Shown: positions 22,534-37,300, numbered from the stretch's first letter. The stretch: DNA of 64,000 nucleotides from Musa acuminata AAA Group (GCF_036884655.1 NC_088344.1:33852501-33916500), one strand, 5' to 3'. Numbers and translations are program-made. The notes: a model not told the origin generated them from the letters alone.

Positions 22534-25500
22534 ATGGAGTCGCAGCAACTTGGTGAGCAGTCATTTCCACCACCTGTTACATCCCCCGGCAATCAAAGTT
22601 CTGCTTCTCCTAGACAAGATGCTTCTGTCGAAACGCAATCCATGTTCTCCACTTCTGGTATATCCTCATGGGCCAGAAATCTTAAATTTCCACAGTCATC
22701 TGGCCAAGAGGATCTGCAGTCTGGAAATGCAGGAAAGTCAACATTTTCACGTATCACTAGTGGATTTGGGTTTCGTTTGTCACCAAAATCTTCTCAGTCT
22801 GAAGAGGATGTCGCTGAGGGTTCCTCAACAACCACACAACCTGGAGTTCTGGGTTCTTTGACAAAAGGTTTCGTTGATACATCCAGAAGTGCAGTAAAGG
22901 CTGTCCAAGTAAAGGCTCGGCACATAGTTTCTCAAAATAAAAGAAGATATCAGGTAATGGTCTCACAAATATGATGTTCGCTAGATCTCTGTCACCCATA
23001 CAGACTTGTGAGATAGTCAGTTTCCTGCTTGGATTTTCTTTGTGCAGTTTTTTGCTTTATTGGTTTCCTTATGTGCCTTTTACAGACTAGTTTGGATGCA
23101 AATGCTTATGAATCTACTGTCTAATAAATAATTCAATGATTCTAATAACAATTTGTCAACATCATAAAAAACCAAAAGGTTTTGTAAATTGTAATACACA
23201 TTTAAAATATTGAAATAATAGATATGTTTCTGAAAATGCAATGGTAGTTAATACTTGTAACTAACAATCAGAAGTTTTAACATTATTTTTGTAAATTATT
23301 AGCTTGATCTTGATCTTGCCATAATCGGGGAGTGGATTCAATTTTCTTTACACAAATACTCTGGGCAGAATAAATCATGGGAGTAAATTATAAATAAAAT
23401 TCATATTTTACCTATTCATCACAACTAGGAATTATTTTTATAAATTGAAAGACATTGCTTCTGCTAAAAGTAAAAAAACGTAAAAATTAACAAGAAAATA
23501 TTCAAGAAATATTAAGGTAAGATGACATGATTAGCATTTAAAACTTTTGAATTTTATACTAAGTGCAATTATATCTCATAATTTTATCATGTACATTTTA
23601 TAACTATCCTATTTTTTGTTAATACATATCTAACAAAAAATTTTCAAAGTTAGCCACAAAATAAGCTTAATTAATGATCTTTCATTATCCTACCTCCGGA
23701 TTAGAGAGCGTTTGACAGCTGTCTGTCTTCATAAAAAATGGAAATGTTAATCAAAGGAAACATTAGAAATTCTCCAATTACATATTGTGTGCCCATTCAT
23801 ATAAAGCCAGTGGTTGGACATCACAACACATACAAAAGGTCAAACTCACGTTGTTGGATGGCTCATATTTCAGAATTGGGAATTGGAATTACTTAGTCTT
23901 GCATATGTTCTTCAGTGTTTTTTAATGCCAATCAAGGTTTCCATCATAATTATGCTTGGCTTGCATATGTTCTTCTGCTTCTGCATTCTGTGTGTTACCA
24001 TGTTTCCTGTCCACCATTGGGAACCACCAGAAGCTTTGCTTCTTTACTTGTACTTTTGACACAACCTTTCTAATCTTATCCATATTGGGGGTATCTTGTA
24101 CATTAACTTTTCTCTTTTCTTTTTATATTTCATAACTGTTAATGTAATATAGATGATGGCAGGTCGGTGCCAAGTTTCACTGCTGTTTTTTAAATACTCA
24201 GTTTATGCTTTTCTCTTATTTTCGTTTTGTATGATCTTAGTGAACCTTAAATTTTGTTATTTCATTCTGAGATTCCATTGCATCATTAATGTCATTTGCT
24301 CTTGGTTACATGATTTGTAATTTCTGAACAATGGTCAACTGTCAACCTTCTCTCATTGTTGCTTCTGCTAATATGAACCAACTTTCTTTAAAAGAAAAAG
24401 GAAAACTGCTGATTCCTTGTATATGTGCATCACCCCCTTTTTCTTTATTTATTCCAGGAAGGTGGATTTGATTTGGATATGACATACATTACTGAGAATA
24501 TTATTGCCATGGGTTTCCCGGCAGGTGACATGAGCTCAGGTTTTTTTGGATATGTTGAGGTACTTTAGAAATTGACTTATTACTGTTACTGAACAATTCT
24601 TGTTAAGTAAATAAAATTTATTTATTTTGCAGGGATTTTATCGCAACCATATGGAAGAAGTGATCAAGTTCTTTGAAACTCACCATAAGGTACCATGTTA
24701 TTAAACTTTCCCAAGGTGAGAAATGATGTGTGTTCTAATTGTGAACATTGTACATAATATTTTGCTTATTATTATGCTACAAGTATCCACTGAGTAAAAA
24801 AGAAATTTTTGATTGAGTGATTATGATGGTACAAGGATGCAAGCCTAAGTTTGACAATAGCTAATAAACCATAGTGAACAGAATAATTTTGAAAAGGTGT
24901 GAGGTATGCATTCAATTTGGAGAATTTAGTGAAAAGTTCTAGGACCAAGGTGACGAGCATTCTTCTTTGCACTTTTTTGTCCATTCTTCTTTCTTACGCT
25001 TATTATTGCTTTGGATCAATGATTGAATTTTCTGTCGGCATGGGGAGTTCATCATTGAGCCTTGTTGTGCTGGTGCCAGTATTCTATGCTAAGAATGAGT
25101 CAACTTTTGGCCTATATCGACGAACACAAGGGGCATGTTGGTCATATCATGCCAGGTCATATTGAGCCAGCAACATAAAAACTCTCTGTCATGACAAAAC
25201 TTGAAATCATACTTTGGTTGATCATGATATGTTACTGCTTTTAGATTATTTGAGAACTATGGCTTTCCTGAGAAAATGATATTAAAGTTTCAGTGTATAG
25301 GACATGAAAATTCTTCAGGTTACATATTAATTCTGATAACTTGTACTGTCTTATATGTAGGCATCTACAGCAGTGTCAGCTTTTTGCTGAGTTAGTTTTA
25401 GTTATTAATTTTTTTTTTGAGTTGTGATGGACTGTTGGTGTTTCTTCTAACACCTTAAGGACTGATTTATCTACCACTGCTGACCAAACTGCCTTTATGA

Positions 25501-28500
25501 GTATTCATGTTGTCTTTGAGGAGGGGAAGTAAATGTGGTTGGTAATGTTAACCGTTTATATGGAACAGTTTCCTGATTACTAGGATGCCATTCAGATGTC
25601 CATCTCAAAACAACTTTTGTGCCTTTCTCTTTATAATTTTTTTCATTAACTTTTGTCAAGCTTATGTTTCAACAAGGATTTACTGTTTGGTTTACATTTT
25701 CTTGAATGAAAGTTCACTCTAGCACTTGAATTTGTATGAATAATATGCAATCTCTTGCATTAAATTTTCTTGCGTAGTTTTTTAATTGAAAATTTTTTTG
25801 TAGGGTAAGTATAAAGTATACAATTTATGTTCAGAGAGGCTTTATGATGCATCTCTATTTGAGGGAAAGGTACATTCATGTATATCAATTAAGATTGCAA
25901 TATCCTCACTCCATTGCATGTGACACTTATGCTTCTTGACTTTGCTGAATGCTTATGTAAATTCTTTGCTAGTTTATGTAGTTTCTAGTTTCTACAACTT
26001 ATGTTTACATGCTAACTTAATGGTTTCTGTCCATTTTATAAACATGAGTATAATTTTTCAAAATAAACTTAATATTATATTAAATTGTACTTTGTTTGTG
26101 GCGGTGCTTGCTCCATACACTGCTACAGTTCAAGTTTCTTCTTTGAAAAAGGGAAATAAATAGTTACTTCACTTTTGTTGTCTTTCAAAGAGCTTCTAAT
26201 TATATATTCAATATCTTTTCGTGATAACTTTTTTTTTTTCACTTGTTCAATCTCATCCTCGTCAAATCGAACATATCAGCTTCACCTTTACTCTGTTGAT
26301 CCTGTTGCCCGTTTTTTAGTCCTTCTAATTCTACCTCACAAGCCCAACCATCTTAAAAGTTTCATGCATCATATCCTGATTTCAATCTCCATTCAGTCAA
26401 AGTGTTTTATCTGATTCATTGATTAATCAGATTTCTAGCACGACAGTCTCACACAAAATATTAATTATTGTCTTCATTGTAAAAGTTTTATTCATCCTGC
26501 TGAACAATTAAGAGTTGCACTAGACCTGGGGCAATTGTCTGATTCACTCATGCTCTTTACCATTGTCACTTAACAATAAAAGTTAGGACTTAGGAACACA
26601 TATATCTGATGCAATTATAAAGGCAATCGTTATTGCCTTTTTTATATGAAGGGCAAGGAATTGCCATCTCGATCTGGTTGACTGTTGGACTAGTTTGGTT
26701 CAGTTATGAGCAGTAGACCATCCACTACCACAGATATAGTAAGAAAAGGAAAATCAAGAAGGTAATAAAGAAAAACATGATAAATATCTGGAGAGAAGAC
26801 AAGCAGACCTTTTTCTCCTTGCTCGAGGTCACTCATCTTCCTTCTTTTCACCTTCTTCTCTTCTCATGTTTTTTTTTTCTGTCATTGCCTCCCTGCAGGA
26901 GAGAGAGGATTATGCAGATGAGTTGTGACTTTATAGAGATCATGATTTAGATTGATCCTCTAATCAATTGCATTTTTTTGGGTTATCTTAGACCAACTGG
27001 CTTTCAACCTAATCATTCTGATTTGAAGTTAAGAATCATTAAAATTGGACTGGTCCATGTCTGGTTTTGTATTGAAAATGGTTGAAGACCAACCTTGATG
27101 CAAACTGGCTTGATATTGATTTATGACTGCTGTACTGGCCAGTTCGGTTTAAGAGTACAACCCATAATGAATAGTGCTGATCAACCAATTTCTTGGTGTC
27201 TTGCATATCTGAAGTATTTGTCACATCTCAGGTGGCTTGCTTCCCTTTTGATGATCATAACTGCCCTCCAATTCAACTTATTACATCATTCTGTCAAAGT
27301 GCGTACTCATGGTTGAAGGAGGACATTGAAAATGTGGTTGTTGTTCATTGTAAAGCTGGTATGGCAAGGACAGGGTTGATGATTTCTAGCCTTCTTCTGT
27401 ATCTAAAGGTAAGAATAAGTTGCAAAATTTGTAGGCAATATGATTTGTTACCTCTCTCATCTATTGTTTGCTATTTTCTTTGATATAAGTTAATGCTGTT
27501 TTATGCAGTTCTTTCCTACCGCTGAAGAGTCCATGGAATATTACAACCAGAAAAGATGTATAGATGGAAAAGGACTTGTTCTCCCAAGTCAGATTGTTAG
27601 TCTATTCCTTGCTATAACATACCTGTAAAAATACAAGAAAAATCATTTTTTAAGATCCTGACATTTGTTTGCACTTCTGTTAAATTCAGAGGTACGTCAA
27701 ATATTTCGAGCGTATCTTGACATACTTCAATGGTGAAAATCAGCCGAGCCGCAGGTAACACCTTTTTCTTGTTATCATTTCTATGAGCATGTCAATTTTT
27801 GTAGTTCCACTAATGTCACAGTTTCCCGCTTTCCAGGTGCATGCTTAAAGGGTTTCGTCTTCATAGGTGTCCTTATTGGATCCGGCCTTCAATTACTGTT
27901 TCTAATCATAATGGTATTGGCTGTTTCGGTATCTCATCTTACTGCATGAATTGCATCCATTTTGGGCACCTTTAAATATTGGGTCAAAATGGGTTCTAGG
28001 TAGGATCTTTATATGCAACCTTACCCATGGAAGTAAAGAGATTTTTCCTGTGATACTTTCAATTTGATTACTATAAATCATTATTCAATAGAGCTTTGAA
28101 AATTATATTCTCTCACACCTTATCTAAAGCTCTCTTATATTTTAAGAAAGTATCAATTTTGTATCTATCATCATTAATATTAGCATATTTGACATGCATG
28201 TGTACCAATATTTGCTCCTGCACTTGCTGATTGAGATATTGTATGTATAAGGGAATCAGCTTACTTGTGTAACTTAATGGTTGGTGCATATTTTAATTAC
28301 TCTATGTCTCTACATTTCCTTCTTTTTGGAATTGGTACTAAATGTAGCACCTGCATCTCTTGCAAAACAGGAGTCCTCTTCTCAACAAAGAAGCATTCAA
28401 GAACCAAAGATCTAATGGTATGTTTTTATTTATGTATATGTTTCCTGAATCTAAAGTTGTTTTAAACTGTGTATTTTACTTTCAACATCTTCATGTTGGT

Positions 28501-31500
28501 TTGGGCCTGTGCCTGTTCTGGTAATATCCAATTTGGGCTCAGCAATATGAAAAATGCTGGCCTTTTGTGGGTGTGTTCATAGATGTTGCTCTATTTTTTG
28601 CTAAGTTTTCATGTTTATTTATAGTTTTTATTTCTTAAGATATTCTGCTGTTTGTACACAGCATAAGTGACAGATTGCATGCAAACGAGTAGCAAAAGTT
28701 GATCAGAAGTAGGAATTTGGTAATATATTATCTGATCATGAACTAAATATTCAGGGGAATGCACTTAATTGGATTTTTGAATACAACACAGATAATTATG
28801 TTTGAGGGGAAAGTTCATGAAGATTTTGATTGATCCATACTCCACAAAAATGTTGTCAAGCCTTGTTCAATTTGATAGTAGAGCTCATTTGGTAAAAATA
28901 TCATTTCTGATTAATGCATAGTCTTGCCAAGGTTTAAATACCGATTGTACCTATTTTTCTGTCCAATTGGTATTTTATCAAATCCGATCAAGGACCAGTA
29001 CAAGACTACATAGTTCTTCAACAGTCAATGTTTGGTTTTTACTTTTTCTGTTCTATACCAGTGCTATCAGGTGGTATACCACCAAGTATATTGGTATTGT
29101 GTTTGACAAGGTAAAATGGTATTCGACCAAGATATTAAACACTGATTCTTTGTACTTTTAGAATGTAGATATAAGATAATCGTCAATACCTGAGCATTGT
29201 TTCTGCCCTCAAATAAGCTGCCAAGTGATCCCACAGCAGTTCCTAACTTACATAATGGTGCATTGCAGAAGTACTATATCAATCATGACAAAAAACATAG
29301 TAGTGTGGAGAAACTTCAAAATTTTCAGTTTAACTCAAATATCTTAATCCCTAAGAAATGGCCTTTTATACAATATTCACTTTGTGATTAAATTTTGGAA
29401 TTTAAGTTAGATATAAACTCATTTCATTGGCACGTAAGTTTCAAGCTAACTTTTTTATAAGATTTTAGCTCATTCTCTCAAATGTTCTCTCTTCGCATCA
29501 TCATTTTTAGACTTACATCATGCACATGCATGTGTATGTGCATGTCTATTTTCAAATTCATGGCTACTTATCTACATATATGTGGTTCGGTTGTAGTATC
29601 TAATATATAATCGGTTATCTAAACTTGTTACGTAGCTAACTAGTGTCAGTATATTTGTTGACACTTTTATATTTGATTAAATTATGAGTATATAAAGTAA
29701 ATCTTCATGTTTTCATCTTCATTTTTTTAGAAATTTTCTGAAAGCAAAATTGTTAAACTTCGTTAAATTTGTATCCTTTAATGTTAGTAAAAGATTTTGT
29801 TATCCTTTAATTTATGTGAATAATCATGTAATGTGGATTTTCAATTTATGAATATAAATGCTAATTTGCACATGTACACTCACGAGCATTCTGTACATGG
29901 AAATATAAGCATGTTTTAGGAATGCTATAACTTTAACTTCTAATTTTTACAGTATAAAAGCACTTGGAAAGAACCTTTTTGCTTATCCTGGTTAAGCAAC
30001 TACAAGAAAAATTTTTAAAGATTTTTCTCTGATAAATTTTACTTTTTGTAAATTCATTGGTTGTTTGATCTAATTCCAAGCCTATTGCTTTGTAGTTGGA
30101 TTTACTCACCACTAAAATATTGTCTCTTTTGTTCTCTACCAGAGAACATGTGATAAAATTATGGTAATATTGTGTCTTGATTCTTATTCAAGATACAAAT
30201 ATTTTTAGGTAATATACTTTCTTGGTCTTGATCCTCTTGAATGTCTTTTATGATTAAGGATGATCTCAGCACCATTCAACCAGTTTGACCGATTCCTATC
30301 CAAGAGCCCATTGAAGATTTGAAGCCCTGTTTGCCCAAGCAAAGCTAAGTCCTAGCAGCCTCTCACTTCAATCCAGGTCCTAATAGGACTCGGATTAGGG
30401 CAGCCCTCACTCAAATAGATACAACCACCAAGCAAGGGGGGTGCGATAGCCCTACAAAGAAAGTATTAGTTGTGCCCCTCCTACCAGGAAAGTCCTTAAA
30501 CTCTAAGGAATTGGGGCACCCCTCACTCTATAAAACAAGGGGTGTGCCCCATCTAAAGAAAAAACCAAATAATTCCACCGCAAGAGCCCAACCGACCCTA
30601 GCTATTCTACCTTAGAATAGAGAAGAGAAGAGAGGAGAAGAGAGAAGGGAAGAATTCTATACGGTACACCCATCCTTTCCACCGCAGCCTTTTTCCTCGA
30701 GTTCCAGTAGCCAAAGCTCTGCATCGAAACTTCGTCCAGTTACTGCAAGAAGTCCCTAAAGTGGTTGCTGTCCAAACCTTAAGAGGAGGTTCCAGCAGCA
30801 AAAGAGAAGGAGAAGATTGAAACCGGCAGCGATAGGAAAACTGCTAAGAGCACCTAAGTGCTGTCCAAAGACAACCTGCGTTCTTATGCATCTATAAACT
30901 TCCTATCATGTTTTTATTTCATTGTTTTAAGTCTTGCAGTTAGCAATTTAGCTTTACAAGTAACAGAGATTGTTTTCTTTTGGTTTTACGGTTGGTCTTT
31001 CTATGTTAGTTCTCTCCTCCGCCAAAATTTCCATCCGAAAGGTGGTATTGAGTTGACGGATCGTCGAACCCAAATCCTATGTGGATCATTTTGTGCAGAA
31101 AATGAAACTCCAACAGCTGAATTATACCTTAGGCAGAACGAATTGATCGTCTTCTTCTCTATTCCTTATTGTTCTTTTCTCAGGGCCTTTATAAGCCTTT
31201 TTCAGCTCTTAATGAATTTGACAGTTTTATTTTGCTGAATCATCTCTTGCATGAATTTGGCAAAGTTGCATGCTTCTTATGTCTCAGAAATTGCTAATGA
31301 CTACATCCTAATGACTGATATAATTTATCAAGATTAATAAATCATTATCAATGTGAGATGTCAACAATTTAGTATTTTATATTGGTGCAGTAGATCTTTT
31401 ATACCTTGGCTTATCAGCCGTAGAAGTTTCCAACTTCTACTTACTAGTGTGCTACTTGTTTATCCTCAATTTGCAGTTATTCTCATGGTATCTATGCCTC

Positions 31501-33334
31501 ACTGATCATCATGTTTTTTAGCCCGAAGATTTCTGGTTTAGTGCACCAAAGAAGGGGATCATGGTCTTTGCTTTACCAGGCGAGCCTGGTTTGACTGAGG
31601 TGGCTGGCGATTTTAAGATTCACTTCCATGATCGACAAGGAGATTTTTACTGGTGAGGACAATTCCCCAAATTTGTCATCTTCCTGGTTCTCGTGTCGCC
31701 TTAGATTAGGTAATATGCATCATCCTAGTGGTTAGATGCATGGTTTTTTTGTGAGTTTTAATTTTACCATTCCTGTATCTTTTTAAGGTAGTATTTTAAT
31801 TCAGGACTTCTTTTCTGTTTTTCAGTTGTGACCATTTCCATGTGTGATTAGTGGCAGGCTGTATATTGTTTAGGAGTAAAATATAGTTTGTAGTGAAAAT
31901 GTATTGCATCTTCCTTTTACCCTTATAGAGATGATGATTATTGATAGTAAGCACTTGGCAGTATGTCCTGTTAAAATGCAAACTGTGCAAATGTTGAGAG
32001 TGAACAAGTTAGTCTAGGTTGTGCCAATGTTCATCTTCACTACTTGCACATAAACTATGCATTTGTGCTGTGAATACAACATATCTTATTATTAAAGCCT
32101 CTTAACATTTCAAATGACTGTAGCATTTTTAAAAAATACATTAGGATGTCAAATTTTCTCCTGGTTCTCTGTAATGTATAGTGGCAGTTGGAACCAACAC
32201 TAGAGCAGTATGAGAAAAAAATTATGGCATTCTTAAAATGGCAAGCTTGTTAATTGTATAATTAGCTTATGTATTACTTCTCTATTAACAATGAATATGC
32301 CAGTTAATTGTTTCATCATTCATGAGCCTATGTCTTGCTATTGAATTTACAATATTCATAACTTACAACTATTTACTTGTCTGATTGTCTAGCTGGTTAA
32401 ATACAACATTTACGGAGAACAGGAAGATCTTGAATACTTCTGACCTTGATGGCTTTGACAAGGTAAGATTCTGGTACTAGACAATGAAAATGATAAGTTC
32501 AATCTTTAATTAGGATGCTTTGAGACACTTTCTTGCACGACTTCATCATAAGATAAGAAACTATTTATTCTTGACTTGCAACCTAAAGGTAAAATTGGCT
32601 TTTGACCATCCTTCTCCTTTAAGTGTGAAACAAGAAAATCTTTTGCTATAATCTCTGCAGTCGGCTTGTTCTCAAAACTTTATTAAATTAAATACTTGCC
32701 CATTCATTTTTCTTATGATTATGTGATATTTGTAATGTTTTATTGTTTCTGTTTACATTCTTTTATCTCACCTTTCAAACCTTTACTGCAGAGAAAGTTG
32801 CCCTCTCCAGGATTCCAGATTGAAATCGTGCTTGTGGATTATGATGCTTCTAATTCTCCACGACAGATTGGGTCAAATGCCAACAAGGAATCTGCTCCAG
32901 ACACCACGTCTGCCACTGCAACAAAAGAAATTCGCACTCCACCTTCAAAAGTTGACAGCGACTCTAGAAGCCAAGACAAGGATGACGTCTTCTCGGACAG
33001 CGAAGCAGAAGAAACTGGTTCCTCCAAGAGGAGGCGTGACAAGGTGGCTGGTGATACTGATGGATCTACGGTTACAGCTAAAGGAGCTGAAATGAAGTCT
33101 TCAAAAGAGGAAGCCACAGCCATAGCACAAGCCATCAGACAAGTTACACTGAAAAATGAAGCAGGAGCTAAGAATGTGCCTGATTCATCTGATGTGAAAA
33201 TTGAAGGGAGCAGCAAGAGTTTGCCGGTGGAGACTCCTGAACTGGGGTCTACCACTATGAGTGAATTCAAGGCAATCGCAGCAGATGCTTCAGTCTTCTC
33301 CTTTGGTGACGATGAAGACTACGAGAGTGAATGA
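22534..33334 (+). CDS. PTEN2: PTEN2-type phosphatidylinositol phosphatase / dual-specificity phosphatase
   Basis: Twelve coding exons join to 613 residues: 22534-22953, 24458-24559, 24633-24689, 25804-25869, 27232-27408, 27509-27595, 27690-27754, 27837-27913, 28371-28417, 31522-31652, 32393-32462, 32792-33334. All introns are GT-AG and keep frame. The protein has a Ser-rich N-terminus and a phosphatase domain from about 141 with WPD-like Asp222 (FPFDDHNCPP). The P-loop HCKAGMARTG is at 254-263 (Cys255, Arg261), and the C2 domain spans about 330-455. The tail is acidic and ends GDDEDYESE. Length and motifs fit plant PTEN2 (about 611 residues in Arabidopsis), a phosphoinositide 3-phosphatase able to bind membranes. 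The ATG follows a probable acceptor at 22513, so a 5'-UTR intron of about 1.9 kb (donor near 20600) is likely. Introns 1, 4 and 9 are long. Confidence 0.95.
30230..31240. repeat. Unclassified GC-richer block inside intron 9 of the PTEN2-type gene
   Basis: The base composition changes sharply against the AT-rich intron. The block contains a TATA-like CTATAAAACA near 30520, a GA-rich run at 30615-30655 and no conserved frame. It looks like an inserted retroelement LTR or leader, but I could not find ends, target duplications or protein motifs. Not classified. Confidence 0.35.
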
Positions 33335-34388
33335 ACCCAACCAATCATTCAGCATTCATCAGGATGTACAGATAAATGTGGTCAAGGACATTGGATGAAC
33401 TTATAGAGCCAGAATGATGTACGTTCAAACACATCTGGGCTTGGCGGAAACCCTGCTAAAATTTGGTTTGTTCCTTCCCCCGACAGTTAATTTAGATATG
33501 TATTCATATTGTATTCCTACATGGATGTTGAATACTTGTTACTATTGGACCGAAAACATTGCCTGCTTCCTGCATTCATGGGGTTGATGATAGTTGTGCT
33601 GTGTCTGATGATTCTCATCTAGGAGTTGTGTTGGCTGGTTTTGTGGAACTCGGTTGCTGTCCATATTTAGCATGCCTATTGCCTCTCCATCAAGAGGACA
33701 AATTTATTGTACATACAGCCTTTCAATCTTTTAGGATGATTAATTGCATGTATCCTTCAGAAAATTGCACCATTTGGGAGATCGAGTCATGAGAAAATTA
33801 TTTGAAATATTAAGTTTAGCTTCCACCTTTCATTAACTCCGAATTGAGTATTTGAGGATTTGAGTGTCTCATGTTTGGAATTCATCCTTTTCCATTTGCA
33901 TCTAGCTAAATTGCTGTTATTGATGTTTTTGTCATAGCCACTTCCCACTTTATCTCCTCTTTAGTAGGTTTAAATGTGTGTGTATATGAGTAGGCTCGAA
34001 CCAGAACCGAACCGGGTTGGAACTCGAACCAAATCTTGATGTCATTAATTAATTAATATGCTAAATAAACAATACCATATATGCATGGAGATTGTGACTA
34101 ATTTAGTAGTTTGAGAGCTGTGTAAGGGTCTATATAAAAAATACACACAATTCTATTAATTCCACGGTGTAGAACATGGTGTACATAAACAAGTCACCGA
34201 CTTGAACTCGCAAGCTTAGGATCGAGTCCGCCTCCATTAGTATATATTTAGACCCCATCTTAACAAACAACTGTGGTCTTGCTTTACCGGCTCCATCGAT
34301 CGGCGAGGAGGAGGAGGAAGAGGAAGAGAGGGAACCCTAGCAGATGGAACCCGGAATAATCCCACCCATACTCTGATCCCCGTCCTCC
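33335..34388. other. Intergenic: 3' end of the PTEN2-type gene and promoter of the apyrase gene
   Basis: The first part is the 3'-UTR of the PTEN2-type gene. Near 34000 lies a decayed GAACCGAACCGGGTT-type dispersed repeat. The stretch just upstream of 34389 is GA/CT-rich (GGAGGAGGAGGAAGAGGAAG near 34305), a likely 5'-UTR. No TATA box is evident. Confidence 0.4.
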
Positions 34389-37300
34389 ATGGATCTCTCC
34401 TCCCTCCAATCCCGGGCTTCCTCGTCCTCCTCCGCCGGTGCCTACTTCCCCCCGCACCGGACCCAGCTCCACCCCCGCTTGTACTACGCGCCCCCTCCCC
34501 CGGCCCCCCGCACCCCACTCTGCGGCGGAGGTGACCGTCGCTGGATCCTCTCTGCCGGCCTCCTGATCCTTCCGTTCCTCTTCTACCTCTTTGCTGCCGC
34601 CGGCCGCGCTCACCTCTCGTCCCACTTCGATGCCCCTCGACCCAAGGGCTTCGGCCTCGTAATCGACGCCGGCTCATCCGGATCCCGGATCCACGTCTTC
34701 GAGTTCCTCAATGAGGGGAGGATCCCTTTTGTTGGCTTCGATGGCAAGGGGTCGGTGTCGATGCGGGTGAAGCCCGGGTTGGTTGCGTTCGCTGCGGCGC
34801 CGGAGGAGGCTGGTGGGTCGATTCTGAAGCTTCTGGAGTTTGCCAAGGGGAGGGTACCGACGGCGGAGTGGAGGACGACGAAGGTGCAGCTGATCGAGAA
34901 CGGAGGGTTGGGGAGCTGTCCGTTGCGCGTGAGGACGGCGATCTTGGAATCTTGCAGGCAGGTGCTGAGGTCGTCTGGGTTCATGTTTAGGGATGATTGG
35001 GTTTCCACCATCACTGGTTCGTCTGTTCGCTTTTGCTTCTCCTTTCATGTTCACTCAGTTGACTTTATCCATGGAACGGCATCAAATTGTTTTATAGATT
35101 CCAATTGTATTAGCAATTTGTTATCCGTTATAACTATGGCGTGACAGTCACACAAGAATACACTCTTTTCTTCAACTTTTCACAATGTTCCAACTAGAAC
35201 AAGGAGGGCAGCCTACACAGATGAACTATGCTCTTTATTCTTATATAGCGACTGTTAAACTATAGATGTCATTTCTTTCTGTATACATCTAGTCTTAGAA
35301 TATTGTGAATCAGCAGGACAATTGTTACTATTGATCATAGAATTTTGTATGTGCTTTAGCATTTTGGTAGTTATATAACCCTTATGGCGCACAATCGGTA
35401 ATCTTTGCCATTGTAGCACATCCATGGATCACCGATCAGCGTATCTGGGGCATGATGATTTGACATTATTTTTAACTTCCCGATACTGTTTTCAACTTTT
35501 TTTAGAATTCATGAGTAACTCAGAATGTTTCATTCTAATTGTTGGTTTGCACATGTTGTATAACTTTTTTGGGGGGGGGCTTTGCTGTACTATACACGTC
35601 AGGCTTTGATTCAACTTATAGAATTCGTAAGTAACTCATTAGGTTTAACTCAGTAGGATGTGCTCCTATCCACAGTCTGCTACTTGTCTCTTGTAGATTT
35701 GATTCAACTTGAAGCATTTTACAAGCAATGCTGGTTCACAGACCTTTAATTAAAAGATAAAACTTTGAATTTGTACTGCAGGCCAACAAAAAGGTATCTA
35801 TGCTTGGATAGCTGCCAACTATGTCCTTGGGACATTAGGAGGGAATCATCAGGAAACTATGGGGATAATTGAACTTGGTGGGGCTTCTGCTCAGGTTATC
35901 ATGTTTATACAATTTAATCCTGTGAAGTATTTTCCTTCTTATACTTGTCATTTTGTTGATTTAAAAAATGATATATTTTTCATATGTTTTGCTATGCATT
36001 CTTTCTCAGTTGGCCAAAATCTTATGTTAATGATGCAAGTATTTATATGTTCTCATCACATGACCATCCAACGGTTGCACACAAATATGCATGGAGATGT
36101 AATTTTTTAGTATCAGAATAAAGGGATAGAGGAGGGATGTGGAGATTATTTCCTACTTTCGGATGGGAGACACAATAAAGCGTCTCAAAGTAATTGTTTA
36201 TTTTATCCTTCGTAACTAAGGAATCTTCTCGTATAATAAATCACACCCATCAACAGGCCTAGCTACACATTGAACCTCTCCAATCACCTAAAAATGATGA
36301 AATCTTACTTATGGACATGAGGTATGTGGCTTCTTTAATTTTCTTGGGATGAGATGATCTCTCTTATAGACATCAGGAATCACTCCATCTCACAATATAT
36401 TGTTCCACCTATTGATGGAATGTTGTCCTACCTACCATATAGGAAATATGTCTCTCTTGTGGATATGGGGAACTGTCTAATGAACCATTGATATTCTTGG
36501 CAACACACTAATTCCTTATGGAAATCACCTTACTAGCTTTAGTCTACCTTTTCTTCAGGATTACAGAACATCCATCCAAATATGTTAAAAAGGTTTTTTT
36601 TCCTCCACAAATATTATAAAATAAATGGTCCCATAATGTGATATATTGTCAATTTCATATACACCATGCCACAGGGAACTATCATATTGAAATCATGCTT
36701 TAATAAAATTCTACGGTAGCCAAAAAATCTGAATCTACATTTCCAGCAAATAAACATAATAGTATATTATTACGTCATGTAATAAATTGATGCCAAAAGA
36801 ATTTTCAATTGAAGGATCTGTAATATGCTAGATATTTCAACAAATTGGTTAAAAATTGAAAGTTATTGTCAAATTATAGTTCAGTACCTTATTGTTACAA
36901 TCAAGTGCACAAAACTTTACAGACTTATACATGGGGTTTTATAGAACAGTCCCTGGTTTTCAAAATCAATCCCTAGATTTTATGAACGGATCCCTGATAA
37001 AAATTACATATACATCATGAACTTTACAGCTAACCTGATTTAGAAATGAACCTAAATCAAATATGTTTGGGCTTGGCCCACTTAACTTAGACCCATGTAA
37101 ATTGCCCAATCAGTCAGACGTAACCCAAATACATGTTCCATATCACTTATGGCTTGAGCCCTAGTGTATATCTTGGTTCATGGCCAGTGACTCGGCCAAT
37201 CATCCAGCTGCCCACTGACCGTGACACACCTACTATGACTAACCAATGGTGCAGCAGCCATGGCCCCCATTGCAACCTGTCACAATCCCCATTCCACCAC

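Noticed and set aside
28925..29150. Repeat with GGTATACC / TTGGTAT phrases in intron 9 of the PTEN2-type gene
   Set aside because: Resembles a dispersed plant intronic repeat but is too decayed to delimit or name from sequence alone.
30230..31240. Possible endogenous pararetrovirus (badnavirus-like) fragment
   Set aside because: No primer-binding site, movement-protein, protease or RT motif could be found; composition alone is not evidence.
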